A model generated the notes under the pieces. The model made no database searches and had not been told where the DNA came from. It saw nothing but the letters and a program-made list of their open reading frames with translations. Below, piece by piece: positions 1-5,843 of a DNA stretch of 8,754 bases. This DNA is from Gammaproteobacteria bacterium (GTDB taxonomy: Bacteria > Aquificota > Aquificia > Aquificales > QOAS01). The stretch covers positions 1 through 8,754 of the forward strand of contig QOAS01000033.1 of the NCBI GenBank assembly GCA_003972855.1, given 5' to 3'. The translations under genes were made by a program, and so were the position numbers. Within the stretch, counting starts at the first letter, position 1. Each line of letters starts with the position of its first letter.

Positions 1-22
1 GGAAATAAGGATATTTCTAAGA

Positions 23-97
23 TGGTCGGGGCGGCCGGGATCGAACCGGCGACCTCTGGCCCCCCATGCCAGCGCTCTGCCTCTGAGCTACGCCCCG
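23..97 (-). tRNA. tRNA-Pro, anticodon GGG, CCA encoded
   Basis: Reads CCC proline codons. The minus strand folds into a complete cloverleaf: a perfect 7-bp acceptor stem CGGGGCG/CGCCCCG, D stem GCTC/GAGC with a 7-base loop, anticodon stem CTGGC/GCCAG with loop ATGGGGG (anticodon GGG, G37), a 5-base variable loop, and T stem GCCGG/CCGGC with loop TTCGATC. The discriminator is A73 and the CCA end is encoded at 25-23. The C1-G72 pair with A73 is the usual pattern for bacterial tRNA-Pro. Downstream on the minus strand, a 6-bp A/T hairpin (GAAATA/TATTTC, 17-2) begins 5 bases after CCA. It could help end transcription, but the window stops before any T-run would appear. Confidence 0.97.
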
Positions 98-111
98 TGG
101 ACAAAGGAATT

Positions 112-140
112 AATATACCGCCTTTCAAACAAAAAATCAA
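112..140 (-). promoter_or_regulatory. Promoter of tRNA-Pro
   Basis: On the minus strand a -35 box TTGATT (140-135) and a -10 box TATATT (117-112) are separated by exactly 17 bases. Transcription would start near 105, about 8 bases before the mature tRNA 5' end at 97. This is the best sigma-70-type promoter in the window. Confidence 0.7.
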
Positions 141-153
141 GCCTTTTTAAAAT
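124..153 (+). promoter_or_regulatory. Possible promoter of the pterin synthase gene
   Basis: TTCAAA (124-129) and TAAAAT (148-153) lie 18 bases apart. The -10-like box ends 11 bases before the ATG at 165, giving a leader of about 4-5 bases. No Shine-Dalgarno sequence precedes the ATG, which fits a short-leader transcript. The sequence is A/T-rich, so such hexamers arise easily by chance. Confidence 0.35.
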
Positions 154-164
154 TAAAAAGTGCA

Positions 165-512
165 ATGCCTTGGGTAATTCGGGTTAAGAAGAAGTTTAAC
201 GCCGCCCACTATCTGACCAACTACAAAGGCGGAGACGAACCCCTGCACGGACACACCTGGACGGTGGAATGCTTTTTTAAAGTGGACAAATTGGACTCCG
301 CGGGTGTCGGTATAGATTTCGTGGACATAGAAAGGTATCTGCAAGAGATACTTCCCGACTACAAGTTGTTAAACGAGGTGTATGACTTCTCCCCCAGTGC
401 GGAAAATGTTGCCAAACACCTTTACGGGCTTATAAAGAAAAAATTTCCCCAACTGGTTAAGGTTGTGGTTTGGGAAACGGAAAACTGCGGTGCGGAGTAT
501 ACGGAAGATTAG
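165..512 (+). CDS. 6-pyruvoyltetrahydropterin synthase / QueD family protein, PTPS-III-like
   Basis: A 115-residue protein of the COG0720 family, which acts on dihydroneopterin triphosphate. Members make 6-carboxytetrahydropterin for queuosine (QueD), 6-pyruvoyltetrahydropterin, or 6-hydroxymethyldihydropterin for folate (PTPS-III). The zinc ligands are H15 (in FNAAH), H28 and H30 (in LHGHTW), and E104 (WETE) fits the pterin-anchoring glutamate. The catalytic Cys of QueD, four residues before the first HGH His, is D24 here. E25 instead gives E-P-L-H-G-H, matching the ExxHGH signature described for PTPS-III. The usual Asp-His pair reads D65-Y66, so the catalytic His is also gone. I therefore lean towards a folate-branch enzyme, while an automatic annotation would probably say QueD. 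The length is normal for the family. The stop lies one base from the convergent tatC stop. Family is certain; subtype is inference. Confidence 0.9.
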   Translation: MPWVIRVKKKFNAAHYLTNYKGGDEPLHGHTWTVECFFKVDKLDSAGVGIDFVDIERYLQEILPDYKLLNEVYDFSPSAENVAKHLYGLIKKKFPQLVKVVVWETENCGAEYTED

Positions 513-513
513 T

Positions 514-1227
514 TTATTTTTTCCTTCTGATGTAACGGTTTACGCGGAGAGAAATCTCATAAAGCACTATAAGGGGAAGGGCTATAAGGGTTTGGGTCAT
601 CCAGTCGGGGGCTATTATTGCACCGATAACAAAGGCGGCAACTATAAAGGGTTTTCTCCACTTTTCCCAACTTTTCAATTTAACTATACCTCCCGCGGTT
701 AGGATATACATAACTATCGGTAACTGAAAGAGGAAACCGAACGCCAAAACCAGTTTCAAAACGAAAGAGGTGTAAAGGTCTATGGAAATCATCGGGGTGA
801 CCTTTAAGACATCTATACCCAACCCTATTAGGAATTTGAGGGCTACCGGCAAGACTACAAAGTAAGCAAACAGAATACCCGTAATAAACAGAAAAATTCC
901 CAACGACAAAAGGGGGATTAAAAGTCTCTTTTCACTCGGTAGCAAGCCCGGTTCTACAAATTTCCAAATGTGATAGAAAATAACGGGAAAGGAAAAGACG
1001 ATACCCGCTATTAGCGATATTTTCATTAGGACGAAGAAAGCGGAAGAAGGCGAAAGGGTTACAAACTGCAGGTTGGGGTAATATTTGAGGGCGGGGTATT
1101 TCAAAACCGCGTAGATGTCTTGGGCTATAAAAAAACTGGCTATGGAAAAGACAAAGACCGAAACCGCTATAAAAAAAAGCCTTCTTCGGAGTTCTTCAAG
1201 GTGTTCTATAAGGGGTCTCTTTTCCAT
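514..1227 (-). CDS. tatC: Sec-independent protein translocase subunit TatC
   Basis: A 237-residue inner-membrane protein, the core signal-peptide receptor of the twin-arginine translocase, which exports folded proteins carrying an RR signal peptide. The N-terminus has the family signature IEHLEELRRRL (residues 7-17). About six hydrophobic membrane segments follow, beginning near residues 17-35 and 64-87. The conserved cytoplasmic motif FVEPGL (90-95, with E92) and the late PDWMTQ...LPLIVLYE stretch are both present. No other tat gene is in the window, so tatC stands alone. I chose the ATG at 1227-1225 because it gives the typical TatC N-terminus; an in-frame TTG at 1233 would add two residues. 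No Shine-Dalgarno sequence precedes either start. Confidence 0.96.
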   Translation of the reverse strand: MEKRPLIEHLEELRRRLFFIAVSVFVFSIASFFIAQDIYAVLKYPALKYYPNLQFVTLSPSSAFFVLMKISLIAGIVFSFPVIFYHIWKFVEPGLLPSEKRLLIPLLSLGIFLFITGILFAYFVVLPVALKFLIGLGIDVLKVTPMISIDLYTSFVLKLVLAFGFLFQLPIVMYILTAGGIVKLKSWEKWRKPFIVAAFVIGAIIAPDWMTQTLIALPLIVLYEISLRVNRYIRRKK

Positions 1228-1236
1228 AATCAACGG

Positions 1237-1246
1237 GAAATATTTT
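1237..1246. promoter_or_regulatory. Shared -10 region between divergent tatC and the ADP-ribosylglycohydrolase gene
   Basis: Only 27 bases separate the two divergent start codons. At their centre is the palindrome AAATATTT (1238-1245). It offers a -10-like TATTTC on the minus strand (1242-1237, ending 9 bases before the tatC ATG) and TATTTT on the plus strand (1241-1246, ending 8 bases before the other ATG). I see no convincing -35 boxes; these would lie inside the opposite genes. This is inference from position and symmetry. Confidence 0.3.
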
Positions 1247-1254
1247 CTCTTACG

Positions 1255-2127
1255 ATGGAAAAGGTGAAAGCAACCTTTTTACTCCACGCCTTGGGCGACG
1301 GTTTGGGAGAATACCCTCACCTTCGGGAGGATAAAAAACCCATTCCCCCCACCGACGATACCGTTATGACCTTGGCACTTTTGGAGGTTTTGGTGGAAGA
1401 AAGAAAACACAACCCCCAAAGGGTGGCTCAAAAATACCTTTCCTACCTTCGGGAGGGAATTTTAAAAAAGGTCGGCTATACCACCTTGGAGGCGCTAAAG
1501 AAGTTTGAAAAAACCCAAAATTGGTTTTACTCGGGTATAGCCTGCAAACGCTGTGCGGGTAACGGGGTGGCGATGAGAATTTCCCCCTTGGGGGTTTGGG
1601 CATACCTTAGAAATCTCCCCTTGGAGGAGTTTTTTGAAACGGTGCGTGCGGAGGGGTATATAACCCACCGCAACGAGCTGGCAATTAGCGGGGCTTTCGC
1701 GGTAGCCTACGCGGTTTATTTAAACCTCAAGGAAAACCTTCCAAAGGAGGAAACCGTTAAAAGGGTTCTACTGACTATGGAACATTTGGGAATGGAAAAC
1801 CCCGTAAAGGAGGCTGTTGAAAACGCTTTAAACCTAAAGGGTTTGGACGGAAAAGATGCCCTCCGAAGGTTGGGAAGTGGAGGTTACATAGTTGAAACCA
1901 TCGGTGCGGTCTTTTACCTATTTCTCTCGCAAGAGGATTTCTTAGAGGGGCTGGACCTACTTTTGGAGGTTGGAGGGGATACCGACACCGTGGGTGCAAT
2001 TTTCGGCTCTTTATACGGTTCCCTTCACGGGTTGAAAAATATTCCTGAAAACCTAATAAGTCGCTTGGAGGTAAAAGAAAAAATAGAACAACTAACGGAG
2101 AAACTTTTTAGCCATTTTCACCCTTAA
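1255..2127 (+). CDS. ADP-ribosylglycohydrolase family protein
   Basis: A 290-residue protein of the ADP-ribosylglycohydrolase family (COG1397; DraG/ARH type), which removes ADP-ribose from proteins or other targets using a two-metal Mg/Mn centre. The family motifs appear in order: GDGLGE (14-19), T33-D34-D35-T36 metal ligands, GNGVAMR (102-108), T137-H138 and GGDTDT (240-245). The metal-binding acidic residues and the overall length are normal. A CxxC (C97, C100) lies just before GNG and is not a family hallmark. The frame is open back to 1120, but that part is antisense to tatC and reads as low-complexity Lys/Arg/Tyr, so I start at the ATG at 1255, directly before the GD motif. No partner ADP-ribosyltransferase is in the window, so the substrate is unknown. 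The 3' end overlaps glyA tail to tail by 20 bases. Confidence 0.92.
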   Translation: MEKVKATFLLHALGDGLGEYPHLREDKKPIPPTDDTVMTLALLEVLVEERKHNPQRVAQKYLSYLREGILKKVGYTTLEALKKFEKTQNWFYSGIACKRCAGNGVAMRISPLGVWAYLRNLPLEEFFETVRAEGYITHRNELAISGAFAVAYAVYLNLKENLPKEETVKRVLLTMEHLGMENPVKEAVENALNLKGLDGKDALRRLGSGGYIVETIGAVFYLFLSQEDFLEGLDLLLEVGGDTDTVGAIFGSLYGSLHGLKNIPENLISRLEVKEKIEQLTEKLFSHFHP

Positions 2128-3385
2128 GGAGTTTATGGGCTTTTTCCCTCCACTCGGGGTAGAGGGGATAGCGGTCGCACATTTCCCTAACTTCGTTTCT
2201 AACTTTTTCTATAACCTTCTCATCGTCAATGTTTTTAATGACCGTATCTATCCAACGGGCTATTTGACGCATGTCGTCCTCTTTTAACCCGCGGGTGGTG
2301 AGGGCGGAGGTTCCCAATCTGATACCGCTGGTCTTTGTGGGAGGCAAGGGGTCGTTAGGCACAGCGTTTTTGTTTACGGTTATACCCGCTTTTTCCAAGG
2401 CTTCTTCTACTTGTTTTCCCGTAAGCCCTTGGGGTCTGAGGTCTACCAAGACCATATGGCTATCGGTTCCGCCGGTCACAAGCTTGTAACCCAACTTTAG
2501 AAGTTCGTCCGCCAAAGCCCTTGCGTTTTCAACAACCTGTTTGGCATAAGCCTTGAACTCATCGCTCATAGCCTCTTTAAAGGCGATGGCTTTGGCGGCT
2601 ATTATGTGCATCAAAGGTCCACCTTGAACGCCGGGGAATACCGCTTTGTCTATCTTTTTGGCAAGTTCCGCCTTGGAGAGTATAAAACCGCTACGGGGTC
2701 CCCTTAGTGTTTTGTGGGTTGTGGAAGTTACCACGTCCGCGTAAGGCACGGGGTTGGGATAAACTCCTCCCGCTATCAACCCCGCGTAATGAGCCATATC
2801 AACCATAAGGTAGGCGCCTACCTCTTGAGCAATTTCTTTAAATTTAGCCCAATCTATTACCCTCGGATAGGCGGAAGCTCCCGCAACGATTATTTTGGGT
2901 TTGTATTCCTTTGCCAATTTGTAAACTTGGTCGTAGTCTATTTCTTCCTTCTCGTTAAGTCCGTAGGAAATGGCGTTAAACCATTTACCCGATACGGAAA
3001 CCTTTGCCCCGTGGGTCAGATGCCCCCCTTGGGCTAAATCCATTCCCAAAATGGTGTCTCCGCATTTAGCCAAGGCAAAGTATACCGCGAAGTTGGCGCT
3101 GGAACCGCTGTGGGGTTGAACGTTGGCGTGCTCCGCTCCGAAAAGTTTTTTAGCCCTTTCTATTGCCAATTTTTCAACGATATCCACAAATTCGCATCCG
3201 CCGTAATAACGCTTTCCGGGGTATCCTTCCGCATATTTATTGGTAAGGGGAGTTCCCGCCGCTTCCATTATTTCATAGGTGGTGAAGTTTTCCGAAGCTA
3301 TCATTTCCAAGGAATAATGTTGACGGTCTATTTCTTTGACTATAGCCTCAAAAATTTCCCTATCCGCTTTGGCGATGTATTCCAT
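2108..3385 (-). CDS. glyA: Serine hydroxymethyltransferase
   Basis: A 425-residue cytosolic PLP enzyme. It converts serine and tetrahydrofolate to glycine and 5,10-methylene-tetrahydrofolate, the main supply of one-carbon units. The sequence has the classic blocks: LEMIASENF, NKYAEGYPGKRYYGG, VQPHSGSSAN, MVDMAHYAGL, the Schiff-base lysine K225 in STTHKTLRGPRSG, and GIRLGTSALTTRG near the C-terminus. The length matches the family. I start at ATG 3385-3383, giving MEYIAKADREIFEAI, which lines up with normal GlyA N-termini. The frame stays open to a TTG at 3445, but those extra residues are not GlyA-like. An AAGGAG lies about 20 bases before the ATG, too far for a normal ribosome site. The gene is alone, convergent with the hydrolase gene and divergent from smpB. 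Confidence 0.98.
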   Translation of the reverse strand: MEYIAKADREIFEAIVKEIDRQHYSLEMIASENFTTYEIMEAAGTPLTNKYAEGYPGKRYYGGCEFVDIVEKLAIERAKKLFGAEHANVQPHSGSSANFAVYFALAKCGDTILGMDLAQGGHLTHGAKVSVSGKWFNAISYGLNEKEEIDYDQVYKLAKEYKPKIIVAGASAYPRVIDWAKFKEIAQEVGAYLMVDMAHYAGLIAGGVYPNPVPYADVVTSTTHKTLRGPRSGFILSKAELAKKIDKAVFPGVQGGPLMHIIAAKAIAFKEAMSDEFKAYAKQVVENARALADELLKLGYKLVTGGTDSHMVLVDLRPQGLTGKQVEEALEKAGITVNKNAVPNDPLPPTKTSGIRLGTSALTTRGLKEDDMRQIARWIDTVIKNIDDEKVIEKVRNEVREMCDRYPLYPEWREKAHKLLKGENG

Positions 3386-3396
3386 AAGTGTTTCTA

Positions 3397-3402
3397 ATTT
3401 TA
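3397..3402 (-). promoter_or_regulatory. Possible -10 box of glyA
   Basis: TAAAAT on the minus strand ends 11 bases before the glyA ATG, the same hexamer and spacing as before the pterin synthase gene. A weak -35 candidate TTAACG lies 19 bases further upstream. If used, the AAGGAG at 3412-3407 would lie upstream of the transcript start and could not act as a ribosome site. The rest of the 118-base glyA-smpB gap is A/T-rich and shows no riboswitch or strong hairpin that I can recognise. Confidence 0.3.
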
Positions 3403-3464
3403 GAACTCCTTTTTCTTTTTGCGTTAAAAATTTGAAAATTGCCAAACATTATTTGGTTTGAAAC

Positions 3465-3492
3465 TTGGAAAAGAAAAACAAAAGGTTAAATT
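3465..3492 (+). promoter_or_regulatory. Possible smpB promoter
   Basis: TTGGAA (3465-3470) and TAAATT (3487-3492) are 16 bases apart, and the -10-like box ends 11 bases before the smpB ATG. A second TAAATT at 3492-3497 would put the transcript start on the ATG itself. The only Shine-Dalgarno-like bases, AGGA at 3498-3501, are just two bases from the ATG, too close for normal use. Confidence 0.35.
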
Positions 3493-3503
3493 AAATTAGG
3501 ACG

Positions 3504-3977
3504 ATGGCAAAACAGAGCGGAATAAAGATTATCGCTAAGAATAAAACCGCTCCGCGGGATTACGAGATATTGGAAAAATACGAGGCGGGAATAGTTTTGT
3601 TAGGACCCGAAGTAAAGTCTTTGCGCGAGCATCCCAATGTATCTTTTAGGGATAGCTTTGTAAAAATCGTAAACGGCGAGGCTTGGCTTTACAACCTCTA
3701 TATTCCCCCCTATAGGAATAACACCCTGATGAAGATAGACCCCCTTAGGACGAGAAAACTTTTGCTCCACAAAAGGGAAATAAAGAGATTGGCGGGAAAG
3801 GTTGAACAAAAGGGTTTAACCGTAATTCCGCTGTCGCTTTACTTTAAAAACGGTTGGGTAAAAGTTGAAATAGCGGTAGCCAAAGGTAAGAAAAAGGCGG
3901 ACATCCGAAGGGAACTGAAAGAAAAAGCCCTCCGAAGAGAGCTTGAAAGGGAGTTCAAAGGAAAATTGAAACTTTAA
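3504..3977 (+). CDS. smpB: SsrA-binding protein SmpB
   Basis: A 157-residue RNA-binding protein. It delivers alanyl-tmRNA to stalled ribosomes in trans-translation, which rescues the ribosome and tags the unfinished protein. It has the SmpB blocks IAKNKTAPRDYEILEKYEAG, EVKSLRE and DSFVKI, then the beta-barrel core, and the basic C-terminal tail starting KGKKKADIRRE (127-137) that forms a helix in the empty mRNA channel. The conserved DKR of that tail reads D133-I134-R135, losing the usual lysine. The length is normal. I found no tmRNA gene next to it. The stop codon overlaps the stop of the small broken gene on the other strand. Confidence 0.97.
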   Translation: MAKQSGIKIIAKNKTAPRDYEILEKYEAGIVLLGPEVKSLREHPNVSFRDSFVKIVNGEAWLYNLYIPPYRNNTLMKIDPLRTRKLLLHKREIKRLAGKVEQKGLTVIPLSLYFKNGWVKVEIAVAKGKKKADIRRELKEKALRRELEREFKGKLKL

Positions 3978-4207
3978 AAACTCCAACCGAAACGATGCTT
4001 CCAGCCTCTACCCCAACCTCTTCCGAAACCCCTACCTCTAAAGGTGTTAAAGTATTCTTCTGCTTCCTGCGGGGTTAATTTTCCTTCTCCAACCAACCTA
4101 TTTATAACCAAAGCCCCTTGGGGGTTCGTTTAAAAGTTTTTCGTAATCCTTACGGATGATTTTCCCCTTTTGTAAAAGCCCTCCAAAAGGAGTCTGACTT
4201 TCCACAT
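3974..4207 (-). pseudogene. Broken small gene with Gly/Arg/Trp-rich tail (unknown function)
   Basis: From ATG 4207-4205 the frame reads MWKVRLLLEGFYKRGK, then a short run to an in-frame TAA at 4132-4130. The same frame continues as QGALVINRLVGEGKLTPQEAEEYF and ends in a Gly/Arg/Trp tail (RGRGFGRGWGRGWKHRF) at a stop (3976-3974) that overlaps the smpB stop. The middle makes better protein sense in another frame (GKIIRKDYEKLLNEP), and this segment echoes the downstream GKLTPQEAEEYF. Adding one G in the run at 4167-4164 and removing one C in the run at 4124-4120 (minus strand) restores a single 77-residue protein with both segments. A run of five G precedes the ATG by seven bases. It could be a decayed gene, a phase-variable gene, or an intact gene with two sequencing errors. 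I do not recognise the family; the paired GK(I/L)xxx(D/E) pattern is only loosely like short SHOCT-type helices. Confidence 0.5.
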
Positions 4208-4225
4208 CTTTAAACCCCCAAGGGG
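4114..4225. repeat. Inverted repeat enclosing a cluster of short palindromes
   Basis: CCCCTTGGGGG at 4114-4124 has a perfect 11-base inverted copy CCCCCAAGGGG at 4215-4225. The similarity extends inward through TTTAAA-like bases (4129-4134 against 4209-4214) with a small offset. Each arm is itself almost palindromic. Between them lie three more short palindromes: ATCC-TTAC-GGAT (4146-4157), CTTTT-GT-AAAAG (4167-4178) and CTCC-AAAA-GGAG (4181-4192). This could be a structured RNA, a small mobile-element remnant or chance in a decayed gene. No T-run makes any of them a clear terminator. Confidence 0.5.
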
Positions 4226-4316
4226 ATAATTTACAAGTTAGAACTTACAAAGAAGCTGGTGTTCAATGTCAGCACCCTTTCTCTGGAAACGGATGTGTTA
4301 TTGTAGAAACTAAACG
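4198..4316 (+). other. Non-gene leader of the ATPase block, with a possible gene remnant
   Basis: This stretch precedes the ATPase start. One plus-strand frame is open from 4198 through the ATPase start to a TAA at 4348. It has no ATG or GTG start and carries a protein-like run, RTYKEAGVQCQHPFSGNG, at about 4234-4287. It may be the 3' remnant of a displaced gene. A possible extended -10 box TGTTATTGT (4296-4304) ends 12 bases before the ATPase ATG. I see no -35 box and no ribosome site. The rest of the 3978-4316 gap is taken up by the small broken gene and the palindrome cluster. Confidence 0.3.
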
Positions 4317-5354
4317 ATGGAGCTTATTTTTCGTAATTTTGGACCTATAAGGGAAGCGAATTTCAAGCTAAAACCTCTTACAGTTATAGTAGGAAAAAAT
4401 GAAACCGGTAAGTCTTTCATCCTTAAGGCTTTATATGCTATTTTTGGAGCTTGGAGTGAAAATGAAAATTTAACCCAAGATGTTGTGTCAAAAAAATTGC
4501 GGTGGGTTTTTCAAACATATTTAAATAAACTTATTTATACGGGTGAAGAAAAATCTTTGATTCTAATACAACCTGAAAACATTGAAAAAGAATCTTTTGA
4601 GGAGATTAGAATTGTAATTAAGAGAAATTTCAAATGGAAAATCCAACTTTTTCCTTCTTCTTCTCAATTATTCAAACCCAAATTTAAAAAGGTAAATTTT
4701 ATATCTATACCTACTATTTTGGACATTGAAAAGGCTATAGCATTTTATAAAAATAGATTACCTAATAACTATGGTGTTCCAGATATTTACAGCGATTTTA
4801 TTTTAAATATCAAAGATATAGGTGTTGCTGAGAAAATTGAACTTAAAAGACTTTATAAAAAAATTGAGGAAACTATTGGGGGACAGTTTAAATACGATAC
4901 CAAACAAGGAATAGTTTTTAAAAGAGGAAAGAGTGTCTACAAAATTAATTTGGTAGCGGACGGAATTAAGTTACTCGGTATTTTGCAGCTTCTAATAGAA
5001 CGTAATCTCCTTACCAAAAATTCCCTCTTGATTTTGGAAGAACCTGAAGTGCATTTACATCCTTCTTTGAAATTTAAGCTGATAAATTTCCTAAAAATGC
5101 TTTCAATGGAAGGTATTTATGTAGTTTTTTCTACTCACAGTCCCGAAATTATAAGATACTTGGAATATCTTTTTAAGGTGGGGAAATTGAAAAAGGAAAA
5201 TATTTCCTTAATTCATTTGGTTTTGAAAGGAGGATATTCTAAAAAATCGGATACAAATTCATTGGAAGATTTATTTGATGAAATCTTGCAAAATTTGACG
5301 GAAGATTATTTCAAATTAATTCTAAAAGAACAGGAAGAATTGGGTGAAAAATAA
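4317..5354 (+). CDS. AAA family ATPase (AAA_15/AAA_21, RecF/OLD-like), no TOPRIM domain
   Basis: A 345-residue ABC/SMC-type ATPase. The N-terminus FRNFGPIREANFKLKPLTV leads into Walker A GKNETGKS (26-33). A variable, Lys- and Phe-rich insert covers roughly 45-200. A degenerate signature region ADGIKLLGILQLL starts at 214, Walker B is LLILEEPEVHLHP (237-249, catalytic E242), and the switch histidine is H274 in FSTHSP. All ATP-handling residues are present. The protein ends about 70 residues after that motif with no TOPRIM motif, so it is shorter than OLD/GajA nucleases and closer to ATPase-only subunits of two-component systems. A TAA six bases upstream in frame fixes the ATG at 4317 as the first ATG. 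Base composition is very A/T-rich: 16 G+C in 4501-4560, against 35 in 6301-6360 and 26 in 7801-7860. This suggests horizontal transfer. It is in an operon with the next gene, three bases away. Confidence 0.85.
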   Translation: MELIFRNFGPIREANFKLKPLTVIVGKNETGKSFILKALYAIFGAWSENENLTQDVVSKKLRWVFQTYLNKLIYTGEEKSLILIQPENIEKESFEEIRIVIKRNFKWKIQLFPSSSQLFKPKFKKVNFISIPTILDIEKAIAFYKNRLPNNYGVPDIYSDFILNIKDIGVAEKIELKRLYKKIEETIGGQFKYDTKQGIVFKRGKSVYKINLVADGIKLLGILQLLIERNLLTKNSLLILEEPEVHLHPSLKFKLINFLKMLSMEGIYVVFSTHSPEIIRYLEYLFKVGKLKKENISLIHLVLKGGYSKKSDTNSLEDLFDEILQNLTEDYFKLILKEQEELGEK

Positions 5355-5357
5355 GCT

Positions 5358-5843
5358 ATGAGGGTTCCAGATAATATTGAAATAAACCGTTTTGCATTTG
5401 AGCAATTTAAGGAAGATTGTCCTAACTATAACTTGGAAGGTTATTTAGATATGGATAGATTAAGAAACTATTGTTGGGAACAATTGCGCTCTGTAGATGC
5501 GGTTAAAATTTCCAAGAATGAAATAGAACTTTTGGAATTTAGTTCTTTTGAAGATTTAGTAAATGTAAAAGACGATGATATAGAAAGATATGTTAATACA
5601 GTTTTATTTCAAGAATACAGGGAAAAACTTTTTGAGACTTTATTTCTGCTAATGTTGCTTAAATTGGTAGATTTAAATTGTCAATCGGTGAAATTTAAAA
5701 TAGCTATTTGTCCTTCCAAAGGCACGGAAGATGCTTACGCATACGACAACCTAAAAAGGATTCTTAAAAAGGGCTTAAAGGAAAAATTGCAGTCTTTACT
5801 TAAAAGAGGCGATAAAGTGATAGTATTCCTTACCCCTTTATAA
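5358..5843 (+). CDS. Unknown 161-residue partner protein of the AAA ATPase
   Basis: I do not recognise this family. It starts three bases after the ATPase stop, so translation is probably coupled, and it shares that gene's A/T-rich composition. It looks mixed alpha/beta: a polar N-terminal third, a strand pair around SVDAVKISKNEIELLEF (45-61), a long hydrophobic helix (about 86-106), a strand FKIAIC (113-118), a Lys-rich helix (131-150) and a final strand KVIVFL. The spacing D47...E60-F61-S62 resembles a PD-(D/E)XK nuclease core, but the catalytic Lys would be Ser, so any nuclease claim is weak. There is no histidine in the whole protein, which excludes HNH, HEPN-RNase and HD active sites. 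There is no TOPRIM glycine/acid motif, signal peptide or clear membrane span. Its last 14 bases overlap the mutS 3' end tail to tail. Confidence 0.75.
   Translation: MRVPDNIEINRFAFEQFKEDCPNYNLEGYLDMDRLRNYCWEQLRSVDAVKISKNEIELLEFSSFEDLVNVKDDDIERYVNTVLFQEYREKLFETLFLLMLLKLVDLNCQSVKFKIAICPSKGTEDAYAYDNLKRILKKGLKEKLQSLLKRGDKVIVFLTPL

Noticed and set aside
1120..1254. Upstream extension of the ADP-ribosylglycohydrolase frame
   Set aside because: It is antisense to the tatC N-terminus and reads as Lys/Arg/Tyr-rich noise; the family N-terminus begins at ATG 1255.
3386..3445. TTG start adding 20 residues to GlyA
   Set aside because: The added residues do not resemble GlyA N-termini, and the ATG at 3385 aligns with the family start.
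3978..4316. A tmRNA (ssrA) gene beside smpB
   Set aside because: I found no tRNA-like ends, T-loop or tag reading frame with stop on either strand.
4317..5354. OLD-type or GajA-type nuclease
   Set aside because: The protein ends shortly after the switch-His motif and has no TOPRIM acidic motifs.
5358..5843. HNH, HEPN or HD effector
   Set aside because: The protein contains no histidine, which all of these active sites need.
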